64,000 nucleotides of DNA from the NCBI GenBank assembly GCA_030374805.1, contig JARGSG010000011.1, positions 1 to 64,000 of the forward strand, in the 5' to 3' direction. Position numbers and translations under genes: made by a program. Source of the stretch: Gracilaria gracilis (Eukaryota > Rhodophyta > Florideophyceae > Gracilariales > Gracilariaceae). The notes below the pieces were generated by a model. It saw only the letters and a program-made list of their open reading frames with translations. It was not told the DNA's origin and did not search any database. Positions 44,866 through 57,003 of this stretch are shown here, one piece after another; position 1 is the stretch's first letter; each line of letters begins with the position of its first letter.

Positions 44866-46235
44866 CTAATTGACAGAGAGTGTTGTCAGCTTTTCCTTTT
44901 TTGGCTTCAAGCGTTTTGGGAATGTCGAGTTGAATGGAAACAAGCCTTTTGACTCAAATGGAGCTCTTATCACACGCACTGTGATCATGTGATGAGCGTA
45001 GATTGCGCAGGAGATATTAAACTTTAGTTTTCTGGTTTCATGGATGGCTGATTTGTTGAATGTGTCCCAAACATGTCTTCCCGATTCTTTGAAAGATTTG
45101 TTGATCCTCTGGTCACATGGTTGTAGAATATGTGATTTGTTGGCTGGCTTTACCAAAGGAAAGCAGTTGTTGGTCTCGCACTCGACTAACGACTCGAAAC
45201 ATTTGCGGGATGAATGTCCATCTATTGTTAATCAGTAACACTCTGACTCTGGGACGTGCTGGCGGACGAAGGTATTAACATGATTGATGAATGCAGCCAG
45301 GATATCTATTGTCATCGACCCATGCTCCGCACACTTTTACATGGCATTCTCTGGCATCCAGTTCGTTCGTTGGAAGGGCTTGCAAATATCGTCACTTTTG
45401 TGATAGACCTCCGGAAGTGGCTCCAACCAGCTGGACATCCCCAGCGAAAACTCGTGCAATCAAATTACAATAGTTATTCATGAGATGTTCAGTTGTGCGT
45501 CCTCTTTTTTTCATTGGACCAAGTCCAAAATCATTAAGTTTTCATTGCATCAAAATCCAATGAAGATCTAACGAATTAAGTGTTTTTGAAAAAATTGATT
45601 CGTCGAAAATGCCTTGAACATTTAAGAAAAAAGGCTGACATGCTGAATATATATTGGTACGTCAATGGCGTAAAGTTTTGCTTGGGATCACATTCTTTCC
45701 AGTGATTATGAAGAACAGAGGATCTTTGAACCCAGATGCAGAACAAACTTCCACGACAGTTATGTGCTTGGCAAGCCCTTGCACTTTCTGTGCGACCCGG
45801 CTTCCGCCGTGCTTGAGTGCGGCGTCACTCTATGACTTCACGGCTTCATCTAATATCGAGTCCACTGCGGTTTTGTCCATATTCCATACCATTGTTGGTT
45901 CTGTGATTAGACCAACGTTTTCGGCACCTAGTTTACCGACGATGTCGAAGAAACTTTCCACGTTTTCGTAGTTCTCGCCCTTCAGTTTGGCGTTTTCTTT
46001 GGGGTAAAAGGTTTTATACGAAAGTTCCTGGTGGCGTGCTCGACAGGAACGGACAGCATCTTCTGATGGAACGCCATTCTTTCACCCGCGGCGATTATTT
46101 CCAGCGATGTACACCATCAATTGCTTCAGAGTGTAATTATTCGAACCAAAACCGTGCTCTTCAGCTTCGAGCATGCAAGCGACAATCATTCGTTCCTGGT
46201 GTGAGCACAGTACGCCCTCCAAGTGGGGATTGGTA
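44866..46235 (-). pseudogene. pogo/jerky-type (DDE_1) transposase, decayed
   Basis: N-terminal CENP-B-type DNA-binding part near 46220-46060: MIVACMLEAEEHGFGSNNYT, LKQLMVYIAGNNRRG, TGA, KNGVPSEDAVRSCRARHQEL. Relatives have Trp after Gly here. The DDE domain follows: PTMVWNMDKTAVDSIL (NMDK), an in-frame TAG near 45834, ITVVEVCSASGFKDPLFF, a stop after LRH, then TIDGHSSRKCFES (second Asp) and ANKSHILQPCDQRINKSFKE (third Asp), ending LTTLSVN at 44866. Intact relatives insert at TA dinucleotides. Orientation and domain order are complete, so this is one whole decayed gene. Ends not found. Confidence 0.7.
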
Positions 46236-46859
46236 AAGATCTCCGGTGAGTCGCTGCATTGTTGCGTTCTCGTTTGCAGCTAACCGCTTTTTCAGGTTGT
46301 AGACGAGAGACGTTCTTAGTCTGGTATGGGCGCTTATATGGCGGATTGAGTACTTCTTAATTTAATCTCTTAACTTTGAAATCGCGATCTCTTTCATTTT
46401 ACGCCGATGCTCCGCGTTCTGCTTGGTTCGTTTGTTTCGAGTAGCTTGGGGTGTCATTGAGAGAGCCCCAGTCGGCTTCTGTGGTTGAAAACTAGTCCCA
46501 AGACTGGCTCTGGGCTGTGATAGCGAAGCGATAAAGAAATTTTATCGAGTTTCTGAGCTATACTACCATTAGGTTTTTATATGGTAGAGATCGTTTTGTT
46601 TGAATGGGGCGCGTTTTTAAAGTCAATCTTTTCGTCTCAGTGAGACGATTCTATTGAGCTGAATATGTCAGAGAACGGACGAATACGTGGGGAGAGATGG
46701 TCTCCTTAATGGCCAATTCCAGAACCGATCTTTTTCCAAAATGCGCCGCTTTGGAACGGTACCATTTACACAATGCAATAGAGTCCCATGAACCTGTATC
46801 AATATCGCTTGTAATTGTGACTTTGTAAGCCAATCCTCATCATGAGCACCTGTAGCCAT
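46236..46859. other. intergenic, no gene recognised
   Basis: Between the pogo relic and the second Tc1-like relic, both on the minus strand. Two short minus-strand frames (46651-46859) lie downstream of the Tc1-like coding end and do not resemble a protein family. Confidence 0.35.
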
Positions 46860-47451
46860 CAGTAGTAAGTCGTACCGTTTTGGCGCTCAAGCACTGCGAT
46901 TGTACGCTTGTCCATAGAAGAAATAGCAGTTGTAATCAAGTCCTTCGGCATTCTTCCCAGATAGAGCAGATACAATCTAAAAGTTCATCTTCATTAGAAA
47001 ACTGCTTGTTCTCGGCATATACGGGTCATGCAATCAAACCCCAAACATTTTCTATGGGGTTCAGGTGCGGTGAACTGGACGGCCATACCATTAAACGTGT
47101 AAAACTGCTCCTAAACCAAGGCCTTTCTTCATGACTGACATTTATAGGCGCATTGTCCTGCTGATAAATCCATGTTGGCGGCATGCGCTCTTCAGAGAAC
47201 GGTAGTAAAACGTCCTCCATTATACCAAGGTACGTCTTGGTAGTCTGTCAGACCTTTATTAGTATGAGTTTAGTTTTACCATTCGCAAAAATTCCGCCCC
47301 AAACCACTGCATCTCTTCCACCATTCTGGCGTTTTGAAAGAACGATAGGCCCTACAAGAAATTCTTTCATTTTTGTGAGTGCAAGTAGAGCGCATCTTTT
47401 GCAGAGTTCAGCATCCACCTGCACTCGATCTATACGCCATTCGCACTCCAA
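46860..47451 (-). pseudogene. Tc1/mariner transposase, decayed (copy 2)
   Basis: From 47451: MECEWRIDRVQVD, LVGPIVLSKRQNGGRDAVVW with GGIFANGKTKLILIKV, a stop at 47248-47250, then SEERMPPTWIYQQDNAPINV and VWPSSSPHLNPIENVWGLIA at 47026-47190. QQDNAP and the LNPIENVWG block are classic Tc1 signatures holding the second and third acidic residues. After TGA at 47026-47028 the frame continues (VYAENKQFSNEDELLDCICS, IWEECRRT, TGA). The N-terminal HTH part is missing or too diverged. Not the same subfamily as the relic at 42117. Confidence 0.7.
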
Positions 47452-49544
47452 ATGGACACCCTTGTCAGGGCAGATTAATTTTTTTAATAGTTTATTTCAT
47501 TATTGTGAGTGCGCTTGGAGTGCATTTGGACATTGCGGGGGGCAGACTACGAACAATGTGGGCGCAGAAAGAGTGCAATATGTATCGTTTGCCCTCCATA
47601 TGCGTTCAATCTGCTTAGCAAGCGTCCTCCTATTGGACATCACGAAATTAAGCTGCAAACGCAGATTGCGCGCACTTAATATGAAGTCCGTTTGGCATCC
47701 ACGTATCCTCCACAAGTGCCACCCACCCTCAAATTGTACTTCTCTTTCTCCAAAAATTTCTTATAGGGAGGGTCTTTTAGGAGGTCGTTCCAGTAACTCC
47801 GGCATCTATCAAGGCCATACAAATCTCTATCCCCCTGATAACGTAGCGGATAACGATAACCCCCCCGAATAATCTCCCCATCTTAAAAACGCATATGGCT
47901 ACAATCAGGGGTAAGGGTTGATGATGTTCTCAGAATAACTGGTTCTTCGCCAACCGACTTCTCTTCTTTTGCATCTTGCGCCTACGGTTAGATCTTTTAT
48001 TTTGCCGTGAACGGCCTTCACTGGACCGTTTCTTAATCTTCTTCTTTGCCCTATTCGAATCTTTTTCCCGGTTTTAGCTTCATTTATAACAGACGACACA
48101 CTCACAGCTGCTTCATTGTTTTTGTCTATATTAGAACCACTAAATAATTGAGATTGCGCAGGTATATTAGAAGCAGTTGTGTTGGAGTGCCGCAAAGATG
48201 ACGCAGTCACTGTAAAGATTAAAGAAGATCTGGTTAACTGCTGAATAAAATCAGCTTGACCATCAACTGGCATGTATTCTTGATCTAAAATTTCAACAAG
48301 AACAACCTAACCAAGAGGAATTTTGCAAAGACGAGCTTTTGGAAACCGACGATATCGGCTGAAACCCTGCAGGCAGATTTGGTTTTTCACGCTTTTTGTG
48401 AGAGACTGGGTGGTTAGGAGCACCAGGCACGGTGGAGATACGCGCGTAGAGTCCGAATGGCTTGTAAACCTAAGGGAATCGCTCCGTTAACAGTATAGCT
48501 CATGTATGCTTTAAAATCTGTAGTTTAGCGGAGAATGTGCTTACCCCTTACTAAATGATGGTAGGGGAGGAGCGGAGGTGTATAAGTAGCACCTCGAATG
48601 TTCAACTCACCGCGTACAGTTCGGATTGGCGCACTGCCCACTTGGCGGAAATTTCCAGAGGTGGCGGTGTGCAATCTACCTACTACTACGCTACGTGTTA
48701 AAATACAACTACCTATCGCCCAGAACAGTACTCGTACGCCATTCGCACAATTCCGTGCATCTCCCTCGTCAGAACCAAAACAGTGACTTCACTGTGCTAC
48801 AATGATTGGCTGTAATAAGCCCCTGTTCATGCTCAGAAAAGTGTTTGCCGCGCAGCATACTGGGCTGAACGGTGTTGGGGAGGAGCACAAGATCGGATTG
48901 TGCCTCTCCTGGGTATGTGCGGAGCCAAATTATGTGTGCACCTAAAATGTCTTATATTTACAGGCGCCCTTTGTAGGCACGCTTGTATTTCTGTCAAAGA
49001 AAGTTTAAACTTTGGGCGTCCAAAGGTTTTTATTCTATATTTAGCGCCATGCTGCACAGCGTGGTGCTTTGCTTTTGCCCCTGTAAGACCTACACGCGCC
49101 TGTGTCTTTATAATGGGGGATGTATTATATTAGTGAGCAGCAGTGTAGTTAGATCAACCAAGAATCTTGTACTCCAGAATTAGTACCTGGATAAAACCGC
49201 CCAGAGATGTAGCCACTGACAACTCAAGTAAAAGAACGAGTCTTTATCTGGCGGGAGGCTACATATAATTCTCCTACAAGGAAAGTAACCTGTCCGTTTT
49301 CGTTCATGGCTGCATGGAGTTTTGCAAACGGCGTCCCCAAGGTTCTCAGAACAGACAACGATATAACTTTGACATTTGGATTCCCTCATTCCAGAGATTA
49401 ATCCAGTACCGAAGCAAAATGAGCTCCCTTTAGTAACTTCCTGACACCGAAGTATATAACCAACAAGAAGAAACCCAGCCAAAGCCTTTAACTCGGAGCA
49501 TGGTCCAACAATCATCATTCTAGACGTCAAATCCCAACTTCCAG
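47452..49544. other. 2.1 kb without a confident gene
   Basis: Contains a 122-codon minus-strand frame (47905-48273) starting MPVDGQADFIQQLTR, Ser/Thr/Asn-rich and then basic (KKIRIGQRRRLRNGPVKAV), which could be a fragment of a transposon protein but is not recognised. The rest is AT-rich with short frames only. Confidence 0.3.
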
Positions 49545-50925
49545 TTGCGCTTTGGCTTAGTGAGGCAAGTTGAAGAAAAGCATGATGACCGCCAAAGACT
49601 TGTCGTTGTACAGGCAGTCCAGACATACCATCGAAAAAGAAAGAAGCCGAAACTAAAGTCACCATTAAAGAAGAAAAAGAAGAAGAAACCAACCAAATCC
49701 CGACCGGGAAAATCGAACTATAACATTGAAGAAGTTGCTATGCTCCTAGATATTGCCACCGAACAGGACCCTACGAAAGCAAACGCATGGGCCCGCGCAG
49801 CAGAATCCTACAACCACGACATTCCTCTTCAGGACAGAGAGCATCGTACAGCGGAAAGCCTCAAAGACAAATTCGATCGCCTCATGTACGTCCCAAAGCC
49901 AACCAGTAACACGACATGTTCGCTACTGGTAAGAAGAGGAAAGCAAACAAACCGCGACATCCAGGCAGCCTTAGTAGTCTGTGTACTCGGGCCGCACGAC
50001 GATCATATCAAGCCGTCACCTGAAGAGCTCCAGCACGCACGGGAGGTTCGTCTGTATTCTCGGAAATGGAATTTCACATTCAAAAATGCTAATTTTGGTG
50101 ACCAATTATCTGGTGACTTTTTCCAATTTTTTCCCGATATTTGGGTTGCGTATGAGGAAATACGTATTTGGTGTGCTAATTTGAAACTCAAAATTTGCAG
50201 TTCTGGAAATTCCCCAGTTCCATGTCTAGCATATTTGAAATTCTAAAACTGGCGAATTACCAGAACTGCAAATTTTGAGTGTCAAACTAGCACACCAAAT
50301 ACGTAATTTCCTCCTATGCAACCCAAATATCGGAAAAAAATTGGAAAACGTCACCAGATAATCGGTCACCAAAACTAGCAATTTTGAATGTAAAATTCCA
50401 TTTCCGAGAACACAGATGTTACCGGCGTATTAAGGGAATTTCGCAACAAGCGCGAAATGTACCCTAAAGGTCTACCGGTGGCAAAAGGCTCCCAGCAAGA
50501 TATTCTGAAGCATAGGGAGCTGGCAAGCCAAGGCGTGGCTGATGTGGCCAAATGGATAACCACAGCAAATATTAAAAACACTGTAGAGAGTCAGAATTCA
50601 GATAACAGTTGAGAGAACTCAGAAAATATCAGGGACATTTTAATTCAAGAACTACAAAAGCATCATGACGAAGACTAGGCGCAAATGGGCACGTGGATCA
50701 CCGACCTACGACAGGATGTCGTCGCTGGGGTCCATGCGCTAAAGGATGATCAAGAGACACCTCAGAGTAATTCAAGATCTGAGAAAGTCTATCTGGCCTT
50801 CCCGCACACTGTACACAGATCTAATTTGGTTCAAGTCCAGCAGGAGAGTTTGGAGATTGAAGAGGTGGCACGTAACACAGATTATGTCGAAATGAATCGC
50901 CGAGTCAGAGGGGAGTACGGATTGT
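49545..50925 (+). pseudogene. Myb/SANT-like transposon accessory protein, split by a foldback element
   Basis: A poly-Lys stretch (LKKKKKKKPTKSRPGKSNY) leads into a helical Myb/SANT-like domain: NIEEVAMLLDIATEQDP, AWARAAESYNHDI, HRTAESLKDKFDRLM (about 49730-49890), followed by YVPKPTSNTTCSLLVRRGK. This resembles the DNA-binding partner proteins of Harbinger-like elements. The frame reaches the foldback at 50051 and resumes after 50416 in the same phase as its end (DVTGVLREFRNKREMYPKGL). It continues past TGA near 50610 and TAG near 50677 to EEVARNTDYVEMNRRVRGEY (TAA 50925). Possibly once paired with the DDE_Tnp_4 relic at 51147. Confidence 0.55.
50051..50416. mobile_element. foldback MITE (366 bp, arms about 180 bp)
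   Basis: The left half, starting TCTGTATTCTCGGAAATGG, is matched by an inverted right half ending CCATTTCCGAGAACACAGA, with about 90% identity over the whole length and a very short loop near 50235-50245. An inner arm motif, CTAATTTTGGTGACC / GGTCACCAAAACTAG, recalls the TGCTAGTTT repeats elsewhere. A clear target duplication is not visible. The plus-strand frame through the left arm is an accidental extension of the host gene. Confidence 0.88.
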
Positions 50926-51146
50926 AATCTACGGAGTGATTACTTCAGGGCCTCGATACCCCACTCTTCCGTCTAGCGCCTAAAAGGGTAAAAGCGTTGT
51001 AGGAGTAGATCCAAAATTTCCGTCATGTACTGGTCACGATAAGCAGGTTTTTCGTTAGCCTTTCGGCATCGTGAAATCTTTCCATTTGTCACTTGCATAT
51101 TGCTGCGAAAGGCCATATCTTCAATGACACTATATCCGGGTGGTGT

Positions 51147-51500
51147 TCACTCATCTCCTAACCTGAACCAATGCAAACCGGATGTGCTTGCAAGACGACT
51201 GTCGTGGCATGATTCGCGGTAATTGATAGCGCAGTGTACTATCTGACCAAAGAAGTGGACTACGAACATGTTTGTGACTTCTCCGTTCTGGGCGTAACCT
51301 TCAAAGTATGAATTCTGTTGGTCGAAATCTTCATAAGATGTGCAATGGAACCGCTTGCCATCAGTCACAGCAGAAACATCCTGCAACAAAGCTGCTGTTT
51401 GCGGTTTGAAGCTCTGAAGCCGCTGTGTACTACGTCCCATTTCGGCCCCGGTGGGCCAACATACCCTGGCCCCCGATATGCACCTTGATCTCAGAAGCAA
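51147..51500 (-). pseudogene. DDE_Tnp_4-like transposase fragment
   Basis: 117-codon frame with GRSTQRLQSFKPQTAALLQD, RFHCTSYEDFDQQNSYFEGY, TNMFVVHFFGQIVHCAINYR and ESCHDSRLASTSGL. The order matches Harbinger-like DDE nucleases of protists, where the text before HDS is normally PGS. Weak upstream fragments on the same strand (51634-51879, 51876-52091) may be its N-terminal region in other frames. The C-terminal third is absent. Confidence 0.5.
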
Positions 51501-53173
51501 GCGAAGTAGCTGAGGGCCCTACGAAAGCCAGTCGCTACCAAAAGAAGGAGCCAGGCCAAATATTGGGCACAACGTGTAGATGAATCGCTCTTTCGAGTAT
51601 ACTAATCCACGAGACCAAGCAGGTCAATAGATTTCAAAAAAGTTTTTCGTCCGGACGCACTTCTTCCATTCTTGTACGGAGAGTGTCGTGGGACTTTTTC
51701 GAGTAAGATTCAAAACTCTGGAAGAAAGCAACCAAAGAACACGTTGCGATCCACACTAAGCGCAATTGCAAAATCAACGTCCGACCCACATGAAACGACG
51801 ATGTGCCATTGAGTTGTTTTCGAAAGAGGACATTGCAAACCCGACCGTCGGAACTTACGTGATTGCGAAAAAAAGTCATTTTGTGCGCTGTTGCACTAGC
51901 AGTACGACGCCGATGTTGATTTCTGTTACCGTAACTTCCGACAGGAAAAGATTCAACAACGGCCGGTAGTTGAAATCGCGAGGCATGAGGTGAAAGCGGT
52001 TAGGGAGCAGTTTCATGATAGTTAGACGACAAAAAGCACCAAGAAGATTTTCATGAAGTAAAAAAGTTTGTTTGCGAGAAACTAACATCAAAGCAGCAAG
52101 TGCTTGAGTGCAGCGTGAGGGTAAACCCCGCTTTACTCTGACAGAAGGCGAAGAACCACTTTGACTGAAGACTCCATATCACGGCCTGTCATTGGTGCAG
52201 AAGGTCTAGAGTACTAGAGTACCCGATTATTGGATAAACCTATTGCGGGGGTCAGCGTGGGCGGGCAGCAAGTCGCCCACTTACCACACGTATTCACCTT
52301 TTTGACCCCAACAACCCCCAATAGCCAATCCAATCTGAGTCAAAGCCGCCTACGACCGTCCCACTGCTCCAACCGCACCAAATGGTACAACTCGATTCCC
52401 ATTATCAGCTGCTGTCTTGATCAGAACAGTTTTACGTACGTGCGAACGGCAACCTTAGCGAGGTACCAGTTTCTGAGACAAGTAAAGGGCGTAGGAACGA
52501 GATTCATAAATGCATTTCAAGTGCTGAGAACAACTGTAAAAGCATCAAGAGCACCAGCGAATGAAGACATTAGTTTCTACAAAACGGTGACCGAAACAGA
52601 GCTTAAGGTGTACAACAGCTTCAAATTGCGAGGTACAGTGGCTTGTGAGATTCGAATGGAGTTACACTCATTGAACACAATGGGAGAAGGAATAAAGCCC
52701 GTTTCATCGACAGCAATCCAGAAGTGAGATATAGCGATTCGAATAACCGACAAAAATTGTTCTTTCATTAGCAGTAGTAGCGTATCCCGTAGTTTTGCAT
52801 GCAATGGGCATGATTCTTCTTTAAATATCTTGCAACTGGAGATGCAACGGGGGAAGAAGATAAAGAAGGAAAAGAACGAACTTCGCGTCCATGGGAAGCG
52901 CTACACCTGGTAGGGGTAAGAAATTCCATGGCATCAGTATCACACGAAACGAGGTAGTCCCACCAACAGCGTTGATGGGATGGGTTACACAATTCTACTG
53001 CCCGCAATATGAAGGATACCGTCCTTGTCCAAACTCACGTGTTATATGTAATACACGTCTTGAACTAGTTTTGTCCCATTTCATATATTTATTTGAACCA
53101 AATAAAGCCAGCAAATTATTGATTAGGTTCAGGACTTATATGAGACCAACCCACCCGAAGACCTCTGATGTAA
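51501..53173. other. 1.7 kb without a confident gene
   Basis: Possible degenerate N-terminal parts of the DDE_Tnp_4 relic up to about 52090. Beyond that, a plus-strand frame (52230-52727, 165 codons) and a minus-strand frame (52577-52804) have no recognised motifs. Confidence 0.3.
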
Positions 53174-53860
53174 TGTTGGTAAACGAGGAAAAGACCTATT
53201 GCGCGATTTGCGGGCGATGTGACCGATTCAGACTACGGTCACGTCGAATGGAGAGCTACAGAATGACAGAACTAACAACACAGATATATAATAAACCCTA
53301 AATATAAGGATACGGAGAATAGATAGGATCCGCATCCCTATAAAGCGGGGAAGGGATAAAACAAGGAAATTCCTTCTATACAGTCCTATTCATCAATTCT
53401 CATATTTCATGTAGGCGATTTCATATCCACGTTATTTAGATAAGGGACAGATATTTGTTGTGGCTTTTAGCCTTTTTCGTCCAATTTCGATTTAAACCTA
53501 TTGCAAAAATGTTTCATTACACTACGTGGTTGTAGAGCACGAAATATTTCGTACTCCATATTCTTACATAAAGGTCACATAGTATCATAAAACCACTCTT
53601 TTATGTAACATTGGCTTTCCTCAGTTTGCCTACGCCATCCTTATATCTATATCCTTTGGAATCATTGCTCAAGATCCTTAAAACGGGTTTCCCCTCGCGT
53701 AGATGGCTACTAAATCATTCTATCCTGGATATCCATCTTATGCGGTAAACTTATACCAAGGGTTTACTGTACAAAAGTATCGAAGCGAATTGGATAAGAG
53801 ACCGAAGTTCCTACCCAATTAAAGAGGAGGAAGCACGAAAGATAGAGTGCGACCTAGCTT
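53174..53860 (+). repeat. 5' LTR of copia 2, interrupted
   Basis: The outer parts match 60094-60282 in order and orientation, but a 480-bp segment is present only here. Ends are approximate because the 3' copy is truncated near 60282. Confidence 0.55.
53290..53768. mobile_element. MITE-like insertion in the copia 2 LTR
   Basis: Begins near TAAACCCTAAATATAAGG and ends with the inverted relative CTTATACCAAGGGTTTA: TAAACCCT, three bases, TATAAG, two bases, TAC are conserved in both ends. The uninterrupted 3' LTR reads straight across the site (CAGATATACAAGAG), and a TA is the likely target duplication. No coding capacity. Confidence 0.65.
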
Positions 53861-54089
53861 TGTGCTGACGGATTTGCGCTATTAGATCCAAGACAAAGCA
53901 TTCCCACGATAACTATGATGAACATATAAACTATGGTTCTGACAGTTACGGGCCCAGTGGGACTTGCCTCCTCTGGATCAGGTGGTAATATCAACAATTC
54001 ACCCAAATTCTCGACAAATGTGACTTAAAAAGTTCAATACCGAAAGTCAATTCACGTTTGGATGAAAATGAGGTAGAAAACAAAGCTAA

Positions 54090-54905
54090 AGCCGTATGCA
54101 CGGAGCAGGACAGCTCATATACCTGTCCTGTGATGCAACCGCCCAAGCTCTTTTGCATCAGGGCAAACGATACGTTTTAATGTTTTTGGATGTCTAAGAT
54201 AAAGATCAAAGAAAAGAAGCTTTGGTAGGATCTATTATCGATGTCATTGCAAAGGATAGTCCTACAAAAATTGTGCGGCGATAAGTCGATTTGCTGACAG
54301 CGATAACCAATTGTGTTCGTAAGCCAGATGAGAAAGCTTCTCTGTTCGCCAGTCGATTCAACGTTGCAGTTGCCGAATATAACGTGCATATAACTGGGTT
54401 TAACTACGCTACGAGCAGGTAGTTTGCAGTAATGATGCTCAAAAATGCGCATCTTTCGCAGGACAGAATTAATGGACTAACCTTGCAACTCCCATCGAAA
54501 CCAACTGTAACTGATAAGAACGAAAGCATGCTCGAAATGCTTGTAACGACCCCAGAGTGGCAGTTATTGACTAGCCTTCTGGTTTCGGACAATGTCAAAG
54601 AGAACCCTTTGGCACAAAGCGTGCTTGCGGAGTTTGAAGAAATAGATATTTTACTGGCAAAGCGCTTGACATGCAACATACCAATGTTAACGATCGAAGA
54701 CGCAACAGTTTCTCCAAGCCACGTAGGTACCATTGAGGGAGAAAGAATGTTACCAACTAGAGAGAAAGTGCATACCTTCCTGCTCGGTAAGCGAAACAGC
54801 TACAGTCCGGATGAGGATCAGTTTATCAAAAAGATCAAGGAAGAGAACCGTTGTCCCGCTTGTGAAAGATTTGGTCACTGGTTCCGTGATAGAGAGGAAT
54901 GCTAA
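54090..54905 (+). pseudogene. copia 2 gag
   Basis: One frame with smooth text across stops near 54195, 54285 and 54420: ALLHQGKRYVLMFLDV, KEALVGSIIDVIAKDSP, ASLFASRFNVAVAEYNVHIT, LQLPSKPTVTDKNESM. The C-terminal zinc knuckle reads CPACERFGHWFRDREEC, with a longer H-to-C spacing than the standard CCHC. TAA at 54903-54905 follows directly and the frame continues with Lys-rich text. Confidence 0.65.
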
Positions 54906-55069
54906 AATATGATGAAAAAGAAGAGCAACCGCTACACCAAAGATAGTACCAATGCAGTTCAAGTGAGCAAAGTACAAGACGAATCCCCGCCGATATTTAA
55001 AGATCCGAAAGCACCAACATCGGCTTCGATTTTTCAGGATTGAGATTATCACGGCTCCAGATTAATCTC

Positions 55070-56697
55070 AGTTTTATTCATGATGGCAGAGCACCGATAT
55101 CAACGGTGGTATCGATGACGTACCCGCAATCCGTGGTGCACTTGGCAAAGAACTTTTCCTGAACCCCCCACGAGAGGAATACATGCATGGATGGGGTAGA
55201 AATGGCACAGAAGCAAAACCAGTAGTAGCTACTTGGAACATGATCATTAATGTCGTTAATGCAAAACCAACAGCAATTCCTTTCGATCTTGTCGAAGGCT
55301 CCTCTCCAATTATCCTAGGCTTGAAATTTTTGAAGTATTCCAACATTTTGAATCCCGACAAACCCCCTGCGTGCAGCTTCAAACGGTCAATGGACAGAGC
55401 TGAACATGTGTTTTTCACATATGTAAGGAAGGACCCAGATGGAAATGAAATACTTCGTATTTAGGTTGGTTCTTCACATGCAGTCAAGCATACGCACTCT
55501 GTTAAGCAACCGTGGTAGTCATATGGGTATGAATGCGATGAAGAAGCTTCATCGCTTTACCCACGCTACAGCCGACGAAATGAAGCACATACTAGGAGAT
55601 GCGCATATGCTATCCAAGGAGCTGAGTGCCGCATGCGAGAAAGTGGCAAACGCATGTGGAATATGTCCCTCTGCAAGCAGACCGGCTCCCCGCAAAAAGT
55701 TTCTTTCAGTCATGTCAATGAAGCATTCTATCAATCGGTTCAAGCTGATTTTCTCGTAGTGTATGTATCTGGTGAGAAGTAAGAAGTGTTAAACACCGCG
55801 GATGCTGGCCCCAATTATGTTGAGCGCGTAATAGTGTCAAGGAGAATTGCAGAGGAGCTTTCCACAAAACTCGAGTCGGAATGAACCTTTCACCAAGGGG
55901 CCCCCAAGTGCTTCAGTGCCGACCCAGAGTTCACAAAAGCAGTCTTTACTAAGGTTCTTAAATCCCATTCTATTGAGATACAGATCCACTCTGCACGATG
56001 CTCCTACAAGAATGGAAAGATAGAGCGTAACAATAAACTTTTCAAGACAATATTCGACCGCATCAGTAAGGAAGCTACAACTGCATCACCATAAACGTTA
56101 GTTGGTCGCGCTTCATTTTTGACCAATAAATTCTATGGGAGTTCTACACTTAGTTCATTTCAACTTGCTCGAGGGTACGAACCATCCATACTTGGAATCC
56201 CACCCAGCCAATTGTCCGAAGAAGTACTAACAGCATACAAGCGTATGAAGCCACACTATAACCATTTGTTATCCCCACATTCTGTCAAGCCAGGGTCTTT
56301 GATTTGGGTCTACTACAACACCTCCAAGCAGAACGATCCGGTAGGATTGTTGAAAGCAACTGTTATGGAAGTGACCCCATTCTATGTGAAATGCAGATGT
56401 TCTGACCGCGAAACGCCAATAAACGTTGCTTACGAACACATCCAGCTCCTACCGGGAGGTTACATTACCAGCATACTACAGGAAAGTGTTCTTGAGGACA
56501 TGCTTGATCTTGACGCCCCTGAAGAACCGCACACATTCACATATCCAGCACCAACGGTTAGCGAGAATGACCCAGAGCAGATCATGCTGGACTTTTTCGG
56601 ACCAGAAGACGTCGAGAACAGTGAAAATTTTGAGGTCCATAAGGTCTCCATTCTTTGCTACACATGTCGCTGGGTCCCCGAAGAAAGACCCCTATGA
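55070..56697 (+). pseudogene. copia 2 protease and integrase
   Basis: A protease end is seen as GSSPIILGLKFLKYSNIL (about 55300-55350). The pre-integrase zinc motif is LHRFTHATADEMKHIL with CGIC (55545-55670). Integrase pieces follow with several stops and at least two frame changes: FSADPEFTKAVFTKVL (second Asp) and YKNGKIERNNKLFKTIF (Glu, about 56010-56050). The C-terminal domain (56119-56697) is open: FQLARGYEPSILGIP, YKRMKPHYNHLLSPHSVKPG. The first catalytic Asp region is not readable. Confidence 0.6.
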
Positions 56698-57003
56698 ACC
56701 TCGAAATTGTGCCAAGCATGGCCCAAAGTTGAACCATAGTGGTACATTTAGGTTCAAAATTTGCTAGAAGTGCTTTTCAGGTAAAAAGACGTCGGTCATG
56801 GGCAAAATTATATGGCCGAAATTTGTCCGAAATAAGGGAAAAATGTGGGCATTAAGATTCTGAGTGACAGTCATATTCTAACGCCAACAACATCATCCAC
56901 CCAGTTTTGAATGGTTTTGCAGAATTGCGTACTAATTTGGTCCACACTTACGAAATGTTTGGGACAATTTCGATGTTCATAGGGAGACATTGGTCGACAA
57001 GAA

